A stretch of 64,000 nt of DNA from assembly GCA_041496705.1 (NCBI GenBank), contig JBGQFD010000008.1:1-64000 (forward strand), written 5' to 3'. Both the position numbers and the translations under genes were made by a program. Every line of letters begins with the position of its first letter. Within the stretch, counting starts at the first letter, position 1. Under the pieces are notes generated by a model that saw only the letters and a program-made list of their open reading frames with translations, searched no databases and was not told the DNA's origin. This DNA comes from VBDM01 sp041496705 (lineage in GTDB: Bacteria; Pseudomonadota; Gammaproteobacteria; Burkholderiales; SG8-39). Shown here piece after piece: positions 8,042 to 17,299 of this stretch.

Positions 8042-8839
8042 GTGTCAATTCAGCTTAAGAACTCGAATGATATTCAGTACATGCGCGTCGCCGGGCGCCT
8101 CGCCAGCGAGGTGTTGGATTTCATTGCGCCGCACGTCAAGCCCGGAATCACGACTGGGGAACTCGATCGCCTGTGCCATGAATTCATGGTGAACGAGCAG
8201 CACACTGTTCCTGCCCCCCTCAATTACGCACCTCCCGGCTACAAGCCGTTTCCCAAGTCGATCTGCACCTCGGTGAATCACCAGGTGTGTCACGGCATTC
8301 CCGGCGAGCGCGTGCTCAGGCCCAGCGACATTCTCAATATCGACGTCACCGTCATCAAGGACGGGTATCACGGCGATTCGAGCCGCATGTACTACGTCGG
8401 CGAGCCTTCGGTGCAGGCGCGACGACTCTGCGATACGACCTACGAGTGCATGTGGCTTGGCATCAGAGCCGTGCACCCAGGAGCCTTTCTTGGGGATATC
8501 GGCGCGGCCATCCAGCAGCGCGCCGAAGAACATGGGTACAGCGTGGTGAGGGAGTTCTGCGGTCACGGAATCGGGCGAAAATTCCACGAAGAACCGCAGG
8601 TGCTCCACTACGGTCGAAACGGAACCGGCACGCGGCTGCAGGCCGGAATGACCTTCACCATCGAACCGATGATCAATGCCGGCAAGCCCGCCATACGCGA
8701 GCTTGCAGACGGCTGGACCATCGTCACCAAGGACCACAGCCTGTCCGCGCAGTGGGAACACACGGTGCTCGTCGCCGACGACGGTTGCGAGGTGCTGACT
8801 CTGTCCCGGGGCGCCCCACCCCCGCCGCCCGGGGGCTAG
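8042..8839 (+). CDS. map: Methionine aminopeptidase, type I
   Basis: Removes the initiator methionine from nascent proteins after deformylation. 265 residues from GTG 8042 (VSIQLKNSNDIQYMRVAGRL), the length of E. coli MAP; an upstream TTG would add 16 unlike residues. Metal-site blocks are in order: NHQVCHGIPG, NIDVTVIKDGYHGDSS, CGHGIGRKFHEEPQVLHY, FTIEPMINAG and QWEHTVLV. Divergent from rpsB as in many proteobacteria; glnD starts four bases after its stop. Confidence 0.96.
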   Translation: MSIQLKNSNDIQYMRVAGRLASEVLDFIAPHVKPGITTGELDRLCHEFMVNEQHTVPAPLNYAPPGYKPFPKSICTSVNHQVCHGIPGERVLRPSDILNIDVTVIKDGYHGDSSRMYYVGEPSVQARRLCDTTYECMWLGIRAVHPGAFLGDIGAAIQQRAEEHGYSVVREFCGHGIGRKFHEEPQVLHYGRNGTGTRLQAGMTFTIEPMINAGKPAIRELADGWTIVTKDHSLSAQWEHTVLVADDGCEVLTLSRGAPPPPPGG

Positions 8840-8843
8840 ATCC

Positions 8844-11429
8844 GTGCTTTCTACGGAGTCCGCGACCTCCGAACCCAATTCGGCATTCGCACAGCTGAAA
8901 GCCGATACCCAGGCGGCGCGCGCGGCGCTGCAGGCCGAATTCCGGCGGACCGGCGAAAGTGCGGTAGTGCTGCGCGAGCATCGAAAGCTCGTCGACAGGT
9001 TGCTGAAGGAGATGTGGCGGGAGTTGCGGATGCCCGGGTCGCTCGCGCTTCTGGCGGTGGGGGGATACGGCCGGGGCGAGTTGTACCCGCATTCAGACGT
9101 GGACGTACTGGTGCTGCTGCCTGAATCGCCCACTTCCGCGCTTGCAGCCCGGATCGAGAGCCTCATCAGCCGGCTCTGGGACGCCGGGCTGGAGCTCGGC
9201 CACAGCGTGCGCACGATACCGCAATGCGCCGACGAAGCAGGCAAAGACGTCACCGTGATGACCAGCCTGCTCGAGTCACGATTGGTCGCCGGAAGCCAGC
9301 GTCTTTTCGCCGAATTCGATCGCGCCCGGCACGCAGCTCTCGATCCTCAGTCTTTCTTCAAGGCGAAGCGCCTTGAGCAGGAGCAGCGATACACCAAATT
9401 CCAGGACAGTCCCTACAGCCTCGAACCCAACCTCAAGGAGGCGCCGGGCGGATTGCGCGACCTGCAGGTGATTCTGTGGATCGGGCGCGCCTGCGGGCTG
9501 GGAACTTCCTGGGCCGAGCTGGCACGCCGCGGTTTGATCACCCCTCAGGAAGCCACCCAGGCCTTGCGCCATCACAAGCTCCTGCAGGACCTTCGCGTGC
9601 GCCTGCACTACACTGCGGGCCGCCGCGAGGACCGCCTGCTCTTCGATTATCAGGAGAGCCTCGCGCGCGACCTCGGCTATGCCGGCTCGGCACATCGCCG
9701 CGCCGGTGAGCAACTGATGCAAGCCTACTTCCGGGCCGCGAAGGCGGTGACCCAGCTCAACGTCATTTTGCTGCAGAACATCGGCGCCGAGATATTTCCG
9801 GCCCGCAATTCCGACACCGAGCGGATCAACGAACGCTTCACGCGGGTCGGAGAGCTTCTCGATGCCCGTTCCGCCGATCTCTTCGATCACGAGCCTTCGG
9901 CGATCCTGGAGAGCTTTCTCGTCATGCAGCAGCGTTCGGAACTGAAGGGGATGACCGCGCCGACGCTGCGCGCCCTCTGGCGTGCCCGCAGTCGCATCGA
10001 TGCCGCTTTCCGCCACGATCCCGCGAACCGTCGCATCTTCCTGTCCCTGCTGCAGCAGCCGCGTGGCATCGTGCATGAATTGAGGCGCATGAACCAGTAC
10101 GGCATTCTGGGTAAGTATCTTCCGGCCTTCCGCCGCATCGTCGGCCAGATGCAGCACGATCTCTTCCATGTCTACACGGTCGACCAGCACATACTTGCCG
10201 TGGTACGCAATCTGCGCCGCTTCACCATGCTCGAATTCGCCCACGAGTATCCGCTGTGCAGCCGTCTCATCGCTGGACTCGAGCGACACTGGCTGCTCTA
10301 CGTCGCAGCCATCTTTCACGACATCGCCAAAGGTCGGAGCGGCGATCACTCGCAACTTGGCAAGCTTGAAGCGAGGCGCTTCTGCCGAGAGCACGAACTG
10401 GAGCGCGAGGACGCACGTCTGGTCGAGTTCCTCGTCGAGCACCACCTCACCATGTCTTCGGTGGCGCAGAAACAGGACCTGTCGGACCCGGAAGTGGTGC
10501 GCCGCTTCGCCGAGATCGTCGGAACCGAACGCCGGCTCGTCGCGCTTTATCTCCTCACCATCGCCGACATCCGCGGCACCAGCCCCAAGGTTTGGAACGC
10601 GTGGAAGGGAAAATTGCTGGAGGACCTTTTCCGTTTGACGCAACATCTCCTGAAGGGAGGTCGGCTCGAAGCGGACCAGTACATCCAGAGCAAACAGGAG
10701 GAGGCGAAGCGCCTGCTGCGCCTGCACGCCCTCTCGGACACCGTTCAAGAGGCGCTCTGGCGCAATTTCGACGTGTCGTATTTTCTCCGCTACGATGCTC
10801 AGGAAATCGCTTGGCACACTCGCCTGCTGCACTACCGGGTCAACGTGGAATCGCCCGTCGTAAAGGCGCGACTCTCCCCCGCCGGCGAAGGGCTGCAAGT
10901 CGCGATCTACGCACCCGACCAGCGCCAGTTGTTCGCGCGCATCTGCGGTTACTTCGGGTCCCTGGGATTCAGCATCGTGGATGCGAAGGTCTATACGACG
11001 CGCCACGGTTACGCGCTCGACACATTTCAGATTCTGGATACCGGCAGCGTGGCGCATCCCCGGGACATGATCGCGCAGATAGAGAAGGACTTGGCGGAAT
11101 GGCTGGCTAAGCAGGTGCCCTTGCCGCACTCCACGCAGGGAAGAGTGTCTCGGCGCGTCAAGCACTTCCCGATCACTCCGGAAGTGCGGCTGGTACCGGA
11201 CGAAAAGGGGCAGTACTACTCGCTCTCGGTGACCGCCGGCGACCGCCCCGGACTCCTGTACGCCATTGCGCGCGTCCTGAGCCGCCACGATGTCGACCTG
11301 CATACCGCCAAGATCGCGACCTTGGGAGAACGCGCCGAAGACGTGTTCGTCGTCTCGGGCGCGGCTCTGGCGAATTCTAAGACTGCATTGCAGCTCGAAA
11401 CCGAGCTGGTCGAGGTTTTGCAAGCCTAG
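8844..11429 (+). CDS. glnD: Bifunctional PII uridylyltransferase/uridylyl-removing enzyme
   Basis: Primary nitrogen sensor: uridylylates PII proteins when glutamine is low and removes UMP when it is high. 861 residues. The nucleotidyltransferase motif GGYGRGELYPHSDVDVL (residues 73-89, with paired aspartates 85 and 87) is followed by the GlnD helical region. An HD hydrolase domain (AAIFHDIAKGRSGDHS) and two C-terminal ACT domains (LQVAIYAPDQRQLFARICGY and YSLSVTAGDRPGLLYAIARV) complete the protein. Starts at GTG 8844. Convergent with def; only 29 bases separate the stops, without a clear terminator. Confidence 0.97.
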   Translation: MLSTESATSEPNSAFAQLKADTQAARAALQAEFRRTGESAVVLREHRKLVDRLLKEMWRELRMPGSLALLAVGGYGRGELYPHSDVDVLVLLPESPTSALAARIESLISRLWDAGLELGHSVRTIPQCADEAGKDVTVMTSLLESRLVAGSQRLFAEFDRARHAALDPQSFFKAKRLEQEQRYTKFQDSPYSLEPNLKEAPGGLRDLQVILWIGRACGLGTSWAELARRGLITPQEATQALRHHKLLQDLRVRLHYTAGRREDRLLFDYQESLARDLGYAGSAHRRAGEQLMQAYFRAAKAVTQLNVILLQNIGAEIFPARNSDTERINERFTRVGELLDARSADLFDHEPSAILESFLVMQQRSELKGMTAPTLRALWRARSRIDAAFRHDPANRRIFLSLLQQPRGIVHELRRMNQYGILGKYLPAFRRIVGQMQHDLFHVYTVDQHILAVVRNLRRFTMLEFAHEYPLCSRLIAGLERHWLLYVAAIFHDIAKGRSGDHSQLGKLEARRFCREHELEREDARLVEFLVEHHLTMSSVAQKQDLSDPEVVRRFAEIVGTERRLVALYLLTIADIRGTSPKVWNAWKGKLLEDLFRLTQHLLKGGRLEADQYIQSKQEEAKRLLRLHALSDTVQEALWRNFDVSYFLRYDAQEIAWHTRLLHYRVNVESPVVKARLSPAGEGLQVAIYAPDQRQLFARICGYFGSLGFSIVDAKVYTTRHGYALDTFQILDTGSVAHPRDMIAQIEKDLAEWLAKQVPLPHSTQGRVSRRVKHFPITPEVRLVPDEKGQYYSLSVTAGDRPGLLYAIARVLSRHDVDLHTAKIATLGERAEDVFVVSGAALANSKTALQLETELVEVLQA

Positions 11430-11458
11430 CCTCGCACTGCATAGGCTTGACGCGCCCT

Positions 11459-11989
11459 TCAGTCGTCCCTCACATCCTCGCCTGGAAACAGCACGTCGAC
11501 GTAACCGAACAGCGACATGTCGCGAATCCGCATCGGATAGAGGATTCCGTCCAGGTGATCGCATTCGTGCTGCACCACCCGCGCATGGAACCCTTCCACG
11601 CTGCGGTCGATAGGATGGCCGGACTCGTCGAATCCCCGGTAACGCAGCCGCTTGAAGCGCGGGACAACGCCGCGCATGCCGGGCACCGACAAGCAGCCCT
11701 CCCAGGCTTCCTCCAGCTCCTCGCCGATCGGCGTGACGACCGGGTTGGCCAGCACGGTATCCGGGACTTCCTCGGCGTCCGGATAGCGCGGGTTGCGCGT
11801 GACGCCGAAAATCACCAGGCGCAGGGGCACTCCGATCTGTGGCGCCGCCAGCCCGGCCCCGTTCAGGTGCGCCATGGTGTCGCGCATGTCGGCGACGAGT
11901 TCGTGCAACTCGGCCGTGCCGAAAGCTTCCACCGGGTGCGCCTTTTCGAGAAGGCGCCGGTCCCCCATCTTCAGGACCTCGCGGATCAT
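11459..11989 (-). CDS. def: Peptide deformylase
   Basis: Removes the formyl group from nascent proteins. 176 residues. All three family motifs are intact: GAGLAAPQ (44-51), EGCLS with metal ligand Cys99, and HECDHL with His141, Glu142 and His145. The ATG overlaps the stop of the upstream nucleoside phosphorylase by four bases. It is not beside fmt, so this is possibly a second copy; that cannot be tested in the window. Confidence 0.94.
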   Translation of the reverse strand: MIREVLKMGDRRLLEKAHPVEAFGTAELHELVADMRDTMAHLNGAGLAAPQIGVPLRLVIFGVTRNPRYPDAEEVPDTVLANPVVTPIGEELEEAWEGCLSVPGMRGVVPRFKRLRYRGFDESGHPIDRSVEGFHARVVQHECDHLDGILYPMRIRDMSLFGYVDVLFPGEDVRDD

Positions 11990-12720
11990 GGCGCGGCCAC
12001 CGCTTCGATGATGCTGCGCACCCGGTGCATCGCCGCCTTGAGCACGTCCTCGATCTCTTGCAAGGGGATGCCGCGCACGCTGGCACCCCGGCCGGCGGCA
12101 TGATTGACGACGACCGCGATCGCCGCGTATTCCACATCGATTTCGCGGGAGAGTGTGGCTTCGGGCATTCCAGTCATCCCGACGATGTCGGCCCCGTCGC
12201 GTTCCAGCCGGTCGATTTCCGCAGCCGATTCGAGCCTCGGCCCCTGCATCGCCGCATAAACGGCGCCGTCGATTACTTCTTCGCCGCAGGCCTTTGCCGC
12301 GGCAAGCAGGCGTGCGCGAAGGACGGCGGCGTACGGCTCGGTAAAGTCGATGTGCTTCACCGGACCTTCGTTCTCGAAAAAGGTGTGCATCCTGCCCCAG
12401 GTATAGTCGATGATCTGGTGCGGAATCACTATTTTCCCCGGCCCGAGATCGTCGCGAATGCTACCGACCGAAGCCACCGACACCACCGCGCCGGCCCCGT
12501 GCTCCTTCAGCGCCCAGAGATTGGCGCGGTAGTTGACCTGGTGAGGCGGGATGGTATGCCCGTATCCGTGGCGCGCGAGAAACACGACGGGCGCGCCTCG
12601 GATCGAGCCGAAGGTCAGGGGGCCCGAGGGCTCTCCGTAGGGCGTGCGCACGACCTGGCGTCGCGAAACGTCGAGGTTGGCCAGTTGGGACAGGCCGGTG
12701 CCGCCGATGATGGCCAGCAT
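11986..12720 (-). CDS. Methylthioadenosine/methylthioinosine phosphorylase family protein
   Basis: Phosphorolysis of a 5'-methylthio-nucleoside, a by-product of polyamine and related synthesis. 244 residues. N-terminal GGTGLS phosphate loop; family-2 PNP signature RHGYGHTIPPHQVNYRANLW (phosphate and ribose contacts); purine-pocket region DIVGMTGMPEATLSREIDV. I cannot decide between MTA phosphorylase and S-methyl-5'-thioinosine phosphorylase from sequence. The neighbour hpt, which salvages hypoxanthine, favours the inosine type known from Pseudomonas aeruginosa. Coupled to def (ATGA overlap) and seven bases after hpt. Confidence 0.9.
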   Translation of the reverse strand: MLAIIGGTGLSQLANLDVSRRQVVRTPYGEPSGPLTFGSIRGAPVVFLARHGYGHTIPPHQVNYRANLWALKEHGAGAVVSVASVGSIRDDLGPGKIVIPHQIIDYTWGRMHTFFENEGPVKHIDFTEPYAAVLRARLLAAAKACGEEVIDGAVYAAMQGPRLESAAEIDRLERDGADIVGMTGMPEATLSREIDVEYAAIAVVVNHAAGRGASVRGIPLQEIEDVLKAAMHRVRSIIEAVAAP

Positions 12721-12726
12721 AGGCGG

Positions 12727-13272
12727 TCAACCTCCCTTGACGGCGTAGATCGCCAGCAGGTTCCGCCAAGCCCCGGATACGTCCATGCCGCAGCCGAACA
12801 CGTAGCGGTTCGGCAGCTTCAGCCCCACGAACTCCGGAACGACGGGCTTTTCACGGCCGATGTCCTTGTCCGCGAGCACGGCGCTGTAGCAGGCCGTGGC
12901 GCCCAGAGCCAGCACGCGATCGCGAATCGCTGCGAGCGTATCGCCAGCGTCGAGAATGTCATCCAGGATCAGCACCACGCGGCCCGCGACGTTGTCCCTC
13001 GGCGATACCATCCAGGTGATTTCGCCCCCCGAAGTGGCGCGACCGTAACGGGAGGCATGCACGTAGTCGAACTCGAGCGGAAAATGCAGCAACGGCAGGA
13101 GATGCCCGGCAAAGACGATTGATCCGCCCATCACGGCCAGCACCAGCGGGTAGCGGTCCTTGAGGCTCAGGCTGATCTCGGCGGCAAGCCTGCGGATGGT
13201 GTCTCGCACACTCGTCTCGTCGAACAGTTGATCCGCGGTGCGCAGGATCTGCCAAGCTTCTTCGGGGCTCAT
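12727..13272 (-). CDS. hpt: Hypoxanthine-guanine phosphoribosyltransferase
   Basis: Purine salvage: base plus PRPP to nucleotide. 181 residues. PRPP-binding loop VLILDDILDAGDTLA is in place; the flexible-loop region contains RYGRATSGGEI and the base pocket includes VPEFVGLKLPNRYVFGCG. It precedes the methylthio-nucleoside phosphorylase, which would supply its base. The family also contains xanthine-preferring enzymes, so exact base preference is not settled. Confidence 0.92.
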   Translation of the reverse strand: MSPEEAWQILRTADQLFDETSVRDTIRRLAAEISLSLKDRYPLVLAVMGGSIVFAGHLLPLLHFPLEFDYVHASRYGRATSGGEITWMVSPRDNVAGRVVLILDDILDAGDTLAAIRDRVLALGATACYSAVLADKDIGREKPVVPEFVGLKLPNRYVFGCGMDVSGAWRNLLAIYAVKGG

Positions 13273-13312
13273 GGTCGGGCGCGAAAGTATAGGCGCAAAA
13301 CCCCTGCTTGCC

Positions 13313-14176
13313 TCACAGGCTTGCCAGGAACCGCTCGAAGTCCTTGCCGACTTCCGGGTGCTTGCGCCCGTACGCCACCATCGCCTGGAGATAGCCGAGC
13401 TTGGAACCGCAATCGTAACGCGTGCCCTTGAAGGTGTACGCGAGCACGCGATCCTCTCCCAGCAGCGCGGCGATCGCGTCGGTCAACTGGATTTCGCTCC
13501 CGGCACCGGGCTTGATCTGCTCCAGGTGATGGAATATCCGGGGCGTCAGGATGTAGCGCCCGACGACCGCCAGCGTCGACGGCGCGTCCTCGGGCCTGGG
13601 CTTCTCGACGATTTCTATGATGCGCTCGACATCCTTGTCGACCGGCTCGGTCCGGACGATTCCGTACTGTCGGGTCTGCTCCCTGGGAATCTGCTGCACC
13701 GCCAGCACCGAGGACTGGTGCCGCTCGAACATGTCGACCATCTGCCGAAGTGCCGGCGGCTTCGCGTCGATGAGGTCGTCGGCGAGGATCACCGCGAAGA
13801 CCTCGTCGTTGACTGCGGCCCGCGAGCAGAGCACGGCATGCCCGAGGCCGAGCGCCTCCGATTGCCTGATGTAGATGCAGTTCACCGACCTGGGAATGAC
13901 ACTCTGGATCAGTTCGAGCAGGTCGTTCTTGCCTCGCGCGGCGAGTTCGGCCTCGAACTCGTAGGCCTTGTCGAAGTGGTCCTCGATGGCGCGCTTGTTG
14001 CGGCCGGTGATGAAGACCATGTCGGTGATTCCCGCCGCGACCGCTTCCTCGACGGCGTACTGGATCAGCGGCTTGTCGACGATCGGCATCATCTCCTTCG
14101 GGCTCGCCTTGGTCGCCGGAAGGAAGCGGCTTCCCATGCCGGCAACGGGAAAGACAGCCTTCGTGACTCTTTTCAT
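13313..14176 (-). CDS. galU: UTP-glucose-1-phosphate uridylyltransferase
   Basis: Makes UDP-glucose for surface polysaccharides and galactose metabolism. 287 residues. Nucleotide loop FPVAGMGSRFLPATKASPK at the N-terminus, VDKPLIQYAVEEA, and the VILADDLID metal-site segment. The ATG overlaps the ligA stop by four bases (ATGA), so translation is probably coupled to ligA. Confidence 0.97.
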   Translation of the reverse strand: MKRVTKAVFPVAGMGSRFLPATKASPKEMMPIVDKPLIQYAVEEAVAAGITDMVFITGRNKRAIEDHFDKAYEFEAELAARGKNDLLELIQSVIPRSVNCIYIRQSEALGLGHAVLCSRAAVNDEVFAVILADDLIDAKPPALRQMVDMFERHQSSVLAVQQIPREQTRQYGIVRTEPVDKDVERIIEIVEKPRPEDAPSTLAVVGRYILTPRIFHHLEQIKPGAGSEIQLTDAIAALLGEDRVLAYTFKGTRYDCGSKLGYLQAMVAYGRKHPEVGKDFERFLASL

Positions 14177-16233
14177 TCGTCGGGCTCCTCGATCATTCTC
14201 TTCAATTCAGGTTCATCGATGACGGCGATGCCCAGTTCACGCGCTTTGTCCAGCTTGCTTCCGGCCTCTTCACCGGCCACGACAAAGTTGGCCTTCTTCG
14301 AGACCGAGCCGACCACTTTGCCACCGCGCGATTTGATCAGCTCCTCGGCTTCCTCGCGCGTCATCGATGGCAGTGTACCCGTAAGCACAAAGGTTTTTCC
14401 CGCAAAGGCTCCGGCCTTCCTGCCCGGGGCCGGCGGACCCTCTTCCCAGTGCACGCCGCCCGCGTGCAACTGCTCGATGATTTCGGAATTGTGTGGCTCG
14501 GTGAAAAAGCGGTGGATCGACATGGCGACCACGGGCCCCACGTCCTGCACTTGTTGCAACTCTTCCTCGCTTGCTTGCGCCAGGCGATCGAGGCTGCCGA
14601 AGTGCCGGGCCAGATCCGCTGCGGTCGCTTCGCCCACGTTGCGGATGCCAAGTGCGTAGACGAAGCGTGCGAGCGTCGTCCTGCGCGATCGATCGATCGC
14701 GGCGCGTACGTTCTCGGCCGACTTCTCCGCCATGTGGTCGAGCTCGCTGAGCACCGCCACGTTCACCTTCTTGTCCTGATACAGGTCCGCGGGCGTCTCG
14801 ATGACGGCTCTGTCAACGAGCTGATCCACCAGCTTATCGCCCAGGCCCTGGATGTCCAAGGCCCGGCGTGAGGCAAAATGCAGGATCGCTTGTTTGCGTT
14901 GGGCAGGGCAGAACAACCCTCCCGAACAACGCGCCGCCGCTTCATCGGGAAGCTTCACCACGCTCGAGCCGCAGACTGGACACGAAGTTGGCATCAGGAA
15001 TTGACGCGCGTTCTCCGGCCGACGTTCCGTAGCCACACGCACGACTTCCGGAATCACATCTCCGGCACGTCTGACAACAACGAAATCACCTATACGTATG
15101 TCCTTGCGCCGGATCTCGTCTTCATTGTGTAATGTCGCATTGGTCACCGTAACGCCGCCGACAAATACAGGAACAAGTCTGGCCACGGGCGTAAGGGTGC
15201 CGGTGCGTCCTACCTGTATATCTATGCCAACGATCTGCGTACCCTCCTCTCGAGGGGGATACTTGTGAGCGGCCACGAAATTCGGTTCACGATGAGCAGA
15301 TCCTAGAAGCGACTGATAGGCAAGCGAGTTTACTTTGTAGACGACGCCGTCTATCTCGTATGGAAGTTGATCTCGTCGCGTTCTCATGTAATCGTAATAG
15401 TCGAGTAGACCCTGTAGCCCGCGTACCACTTGCCTCTCCGGCGCTACTGGGATCCCCCATTTGTCCAGCAGATCCAGAAGCTCGGAGTGACGGGCAATTC
15501 CTTCGACACCATCGGCGACGCCGTAGGAAAAAAAACTCAGCGGGCGCTGGGCGGTAACGCTCGGATCCAATTGCCGCACGCTACCAGCCGCCGAATTACG
15601 CGGATTAACGAACTCTCGTTCGCCACGCAGACGTTGCTGCTCGTTCAAGTTTGCGAACTCGGCAAGGGGAAATAGCACTTCGCCGCGCACTTCTATCTTG
15701 TGAGGATTGCTCGGGCCTTTGAGTTGCAAAGGGATATTCCTTACTGTACGAAGGTTTGCGGTGAAATTCTCCCCTGTACTTCCATCGCCGCGAGTCGCGC
15801 CAAGCGTAAGCGTACCGGACTCGTAGACCAAGGTGACAGCGAGTCCGTCAAATTTTGGCTCTGCCGCATATTCGATCTCGTCCACTGCGAGCCTCTTGCG
15901 ACATCTCTCATCAAACCTTTCGGCGCTCTCGCTCCGAATGGAGAGCATCGGAATGCGATGAACAACTTTGGAGAACCTCGTTTGCGGCGCTTCCGCGCCC
16001 GCCAGCGTCTCAGTCAACGGAGTGGGCGTCGGAGCCCCCACTCGCTGTGTCGGAGAGTCCGCCGATACGAGCTCGGGATGCTCGCGCTCAAGCTCTTGCA
16101 GCTCTTTGAACAGCCTGTCGTACTCGGCGTCTGGAATGGTCGGTGCGTCGAGGACGTAATAGCGGTAGTTGTGCGTCTCGATCTCGCGGCGAAGCGATTC
16201 AGCGCGCACGCGAATGGGTTCCGGAACCGGCAT
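14173..16233 (-). CDS. ligA: NAD-dependent DNA ligase LigA
   Basis: Seals nicks in replication and repair. 686 residues with the full domain order: Ia/NTase with nucleophile Lys127 in AEPKFDG; OB fold; four-Cys zinc finger (CPVCGSSVVKLPDE...RCSGGLFC); helix-hairpin-helix repeats; and a C-terminal BRCT domain starting GKTFVLTGTLPSMTREEAEE. The frame is intact. Its first base overlaps the last base of zipA (TGATG). About 15040-15960 (residues about 91-398) is clearly poorer in GC than the rest of the gene and its neighbours (see findings). Confidence 0.97.
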   Translation of the reverse strand: MPVPEPIRVRAESLRREIETHNYRYYVLDAPTIPDAEYDRLFKELQELEREHPELVSADSPTQRVGAPTPTPLTETLAGAEAPQTRFSKVVHRIPMLSIRSESAERFDERCRKRLAVDEIEYAAEPKFDGLAVTLVYESGTLTLGATRGDGSTGENFTANLRTVRNIPLQLKGPSNPHKIEVRGEVLFPLAEFANLNEQQRLRGEREFVNPRNSAAGSVRQLDPSVTAQRPLSFFSYGVADGVEGIARHSELLDLLDKWGIPVAPERQVVRGLQGLLDYYDYMRTRRDQLPYEIDGVVYKVNSLAYQSLLGSAHREPNFVAAHKYPPREEGTQIVGIDIQVGRTGTLTPVARLVPVFVGGVTVTNATLHNEDEIRRKDIRIGDFVVVRRAGDVIPEVVRVATERRPENARQFLMPTSCPVCGSSVVKLPDEAAARCSGGLFCPAQRKQAILHFASRRALDIQGLGDKLVDQLVDRAVIETPADLYQDKKVNVAVLSELDHMAEKSAENVRAAIDRSRRTTLARFVYALGIRNVGEATAADLARHFGSLDRLAQASEEELQQVQDVGPVVAMSIHRFFTEPHNSEIIEQLHAGGVHWEEGPPAPGRKAGAFAGKTFVLTGTLPSMTREEAEELIKSRGGKVVGSVSKKANFVVAGEEAGSKLDKARELGIAVIDEPELKRMIEEPDE

Positions 16234-17297
16234 CAGGAAAACAGCCGCAGCGCCAGCGCTCCCGCGGGTTGAATTCCGCGCGCCTCCATTTGGGCGTGCA
16301 CCCGCCGGACCTGCTCGCGGATCGCATCGAACGCGGCAGCCCCCAGCGGCTGCCGGTTGTCATCGACGATGCGTCCGCCCAGCGAGCGCGCGAGCTGCTC
16401 GGCGGTCCGGCGAAACGCGTCGAAATCGCCGCTGCCTCCCCGAGGAACGTCGAGTTCGAGAGTCAGCCAGCCTGCCGCCGCGCGCTGCGCATTGGCCGTG
16501 CCGGCTGCGTCCGAACCCGTCAGCGTGAACAGGACCCGTCCGGCCGCGTCGCGCCGCCGAAATCCACCTTTTTCCGCGTCCGGCTCCAAGCCGGCAGATT
16601 CGGCGGCTTTCCGGAGGCGCTCCGCGGAAATCACGCCGGCATCGCCGGCGACGTGAACTGCAACCAGGATGTCGACATCGCTGCAAAACCGGTCTAGATC
16701 CCCGGCCTTCTGCAGCGCCAACGCGACCTCCGGTACGGTCGCCCGCGCGCCCAGGGCACCGGCCACCGCGAGGACCGCGTCGGCGAACGCGGTAACCTCT
16801 TCGGCGCTCGCAGCCCCCCGCCGGTCGACCAGCTGCAGACCGGCACACAGCATCGAATACCTGCGCTCGGGGTCGAGTGCCTCCCAGCACTGCCCTCCGG
16901 GGTCAAAGCCTTCCCAGCGCACCGGTCGCGAAGCCAAGGCGAACGCGCCGGACGCCGCCTCCACGACCTCGGAGCCCGAAATTTTCTCCGCCGGCTCGAG
17001 CGGCACTAGGAAATCCACGAACTCCGAGAGCAGGGGAGCGGAATTCTCCGATTCGCCGCGGCCCGCGCGGGCGGGACCCGGATCGACGGAGCCGAGCGCT
17101 GGCTCGACCCGATCCAGCGGATCGACGCCCGGCCGGGCGCGCGCTCCGCCCTGCCGCATCAGCACGTCTTCCCGGCTCACCGAGAGGCCGGCGTTGGCCC
17201 TGCGCCGGTGATCGCGCTCCTGCCATTTGTTGTAGAAGAAAATGGCCGCAACCACCCCGGCGCCGATCGCCAGGAGGCCGAGTTGCAGATCCCCCAT
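16233..17297 (-). CDS. zipA: Cell division protein ZipA
   Basis: Inner-membrane anchor of the FtsZ ring. 354 residues from ATG 17297 (MGDLQLGLLAIGAGVVAAIF), giving an N-terminal membrane helix at about 5-21 then a basic stretch. A long low-complexity linker follows, and a C-terminal ZipA-C-like fold from about residue 150. Sequence identity to E. coli ZipA is low; the call rests on architecture and on the smc-zipA-ligA order, which is diagnostic in this class. It starts three bases after the smc stop. Confidence 0.85.
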   Translation of the reverse strand: MGDLQLGLLAIGAGVVAAIFFYNKWQERDHRRRANAGLSVSREDVLMRQGGARARPGVDPLDRVEPALGSVDPGPARAGRGESENSAPLLSEFVDFLVPLEPAEKISGSEVVEAASGAFALASRPVRWEGFDPGGQCWEALDPERRYSMLCAGLQLVDRRGAASAEEVTAFADAVLAVAGALGARATVPEVALALQKAGDLDRFCSDVDILVAVHVAGDAGVISAERLRKAAESAGLEPDAEKGGFRRRDAAGRVLFTLTGSDAAGTANAQRAAAGWLTLELDVPRGGSGDFDAFRRTAEQLARSLGGRIVDDNRQPLGAAAFDAIREQVRRVHAQMEARGIQPAGALALRLFS

Positions 17298-17299
17298 GC

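Noticed and set aside
9276..12137. A 953-codon open frame on the strand opposite glnD and running past def
   Set aside because: Arginine- and glutamine-rich translation without domain motifs; it is the GC-rich shadow of glnD, which has full conserved domains.
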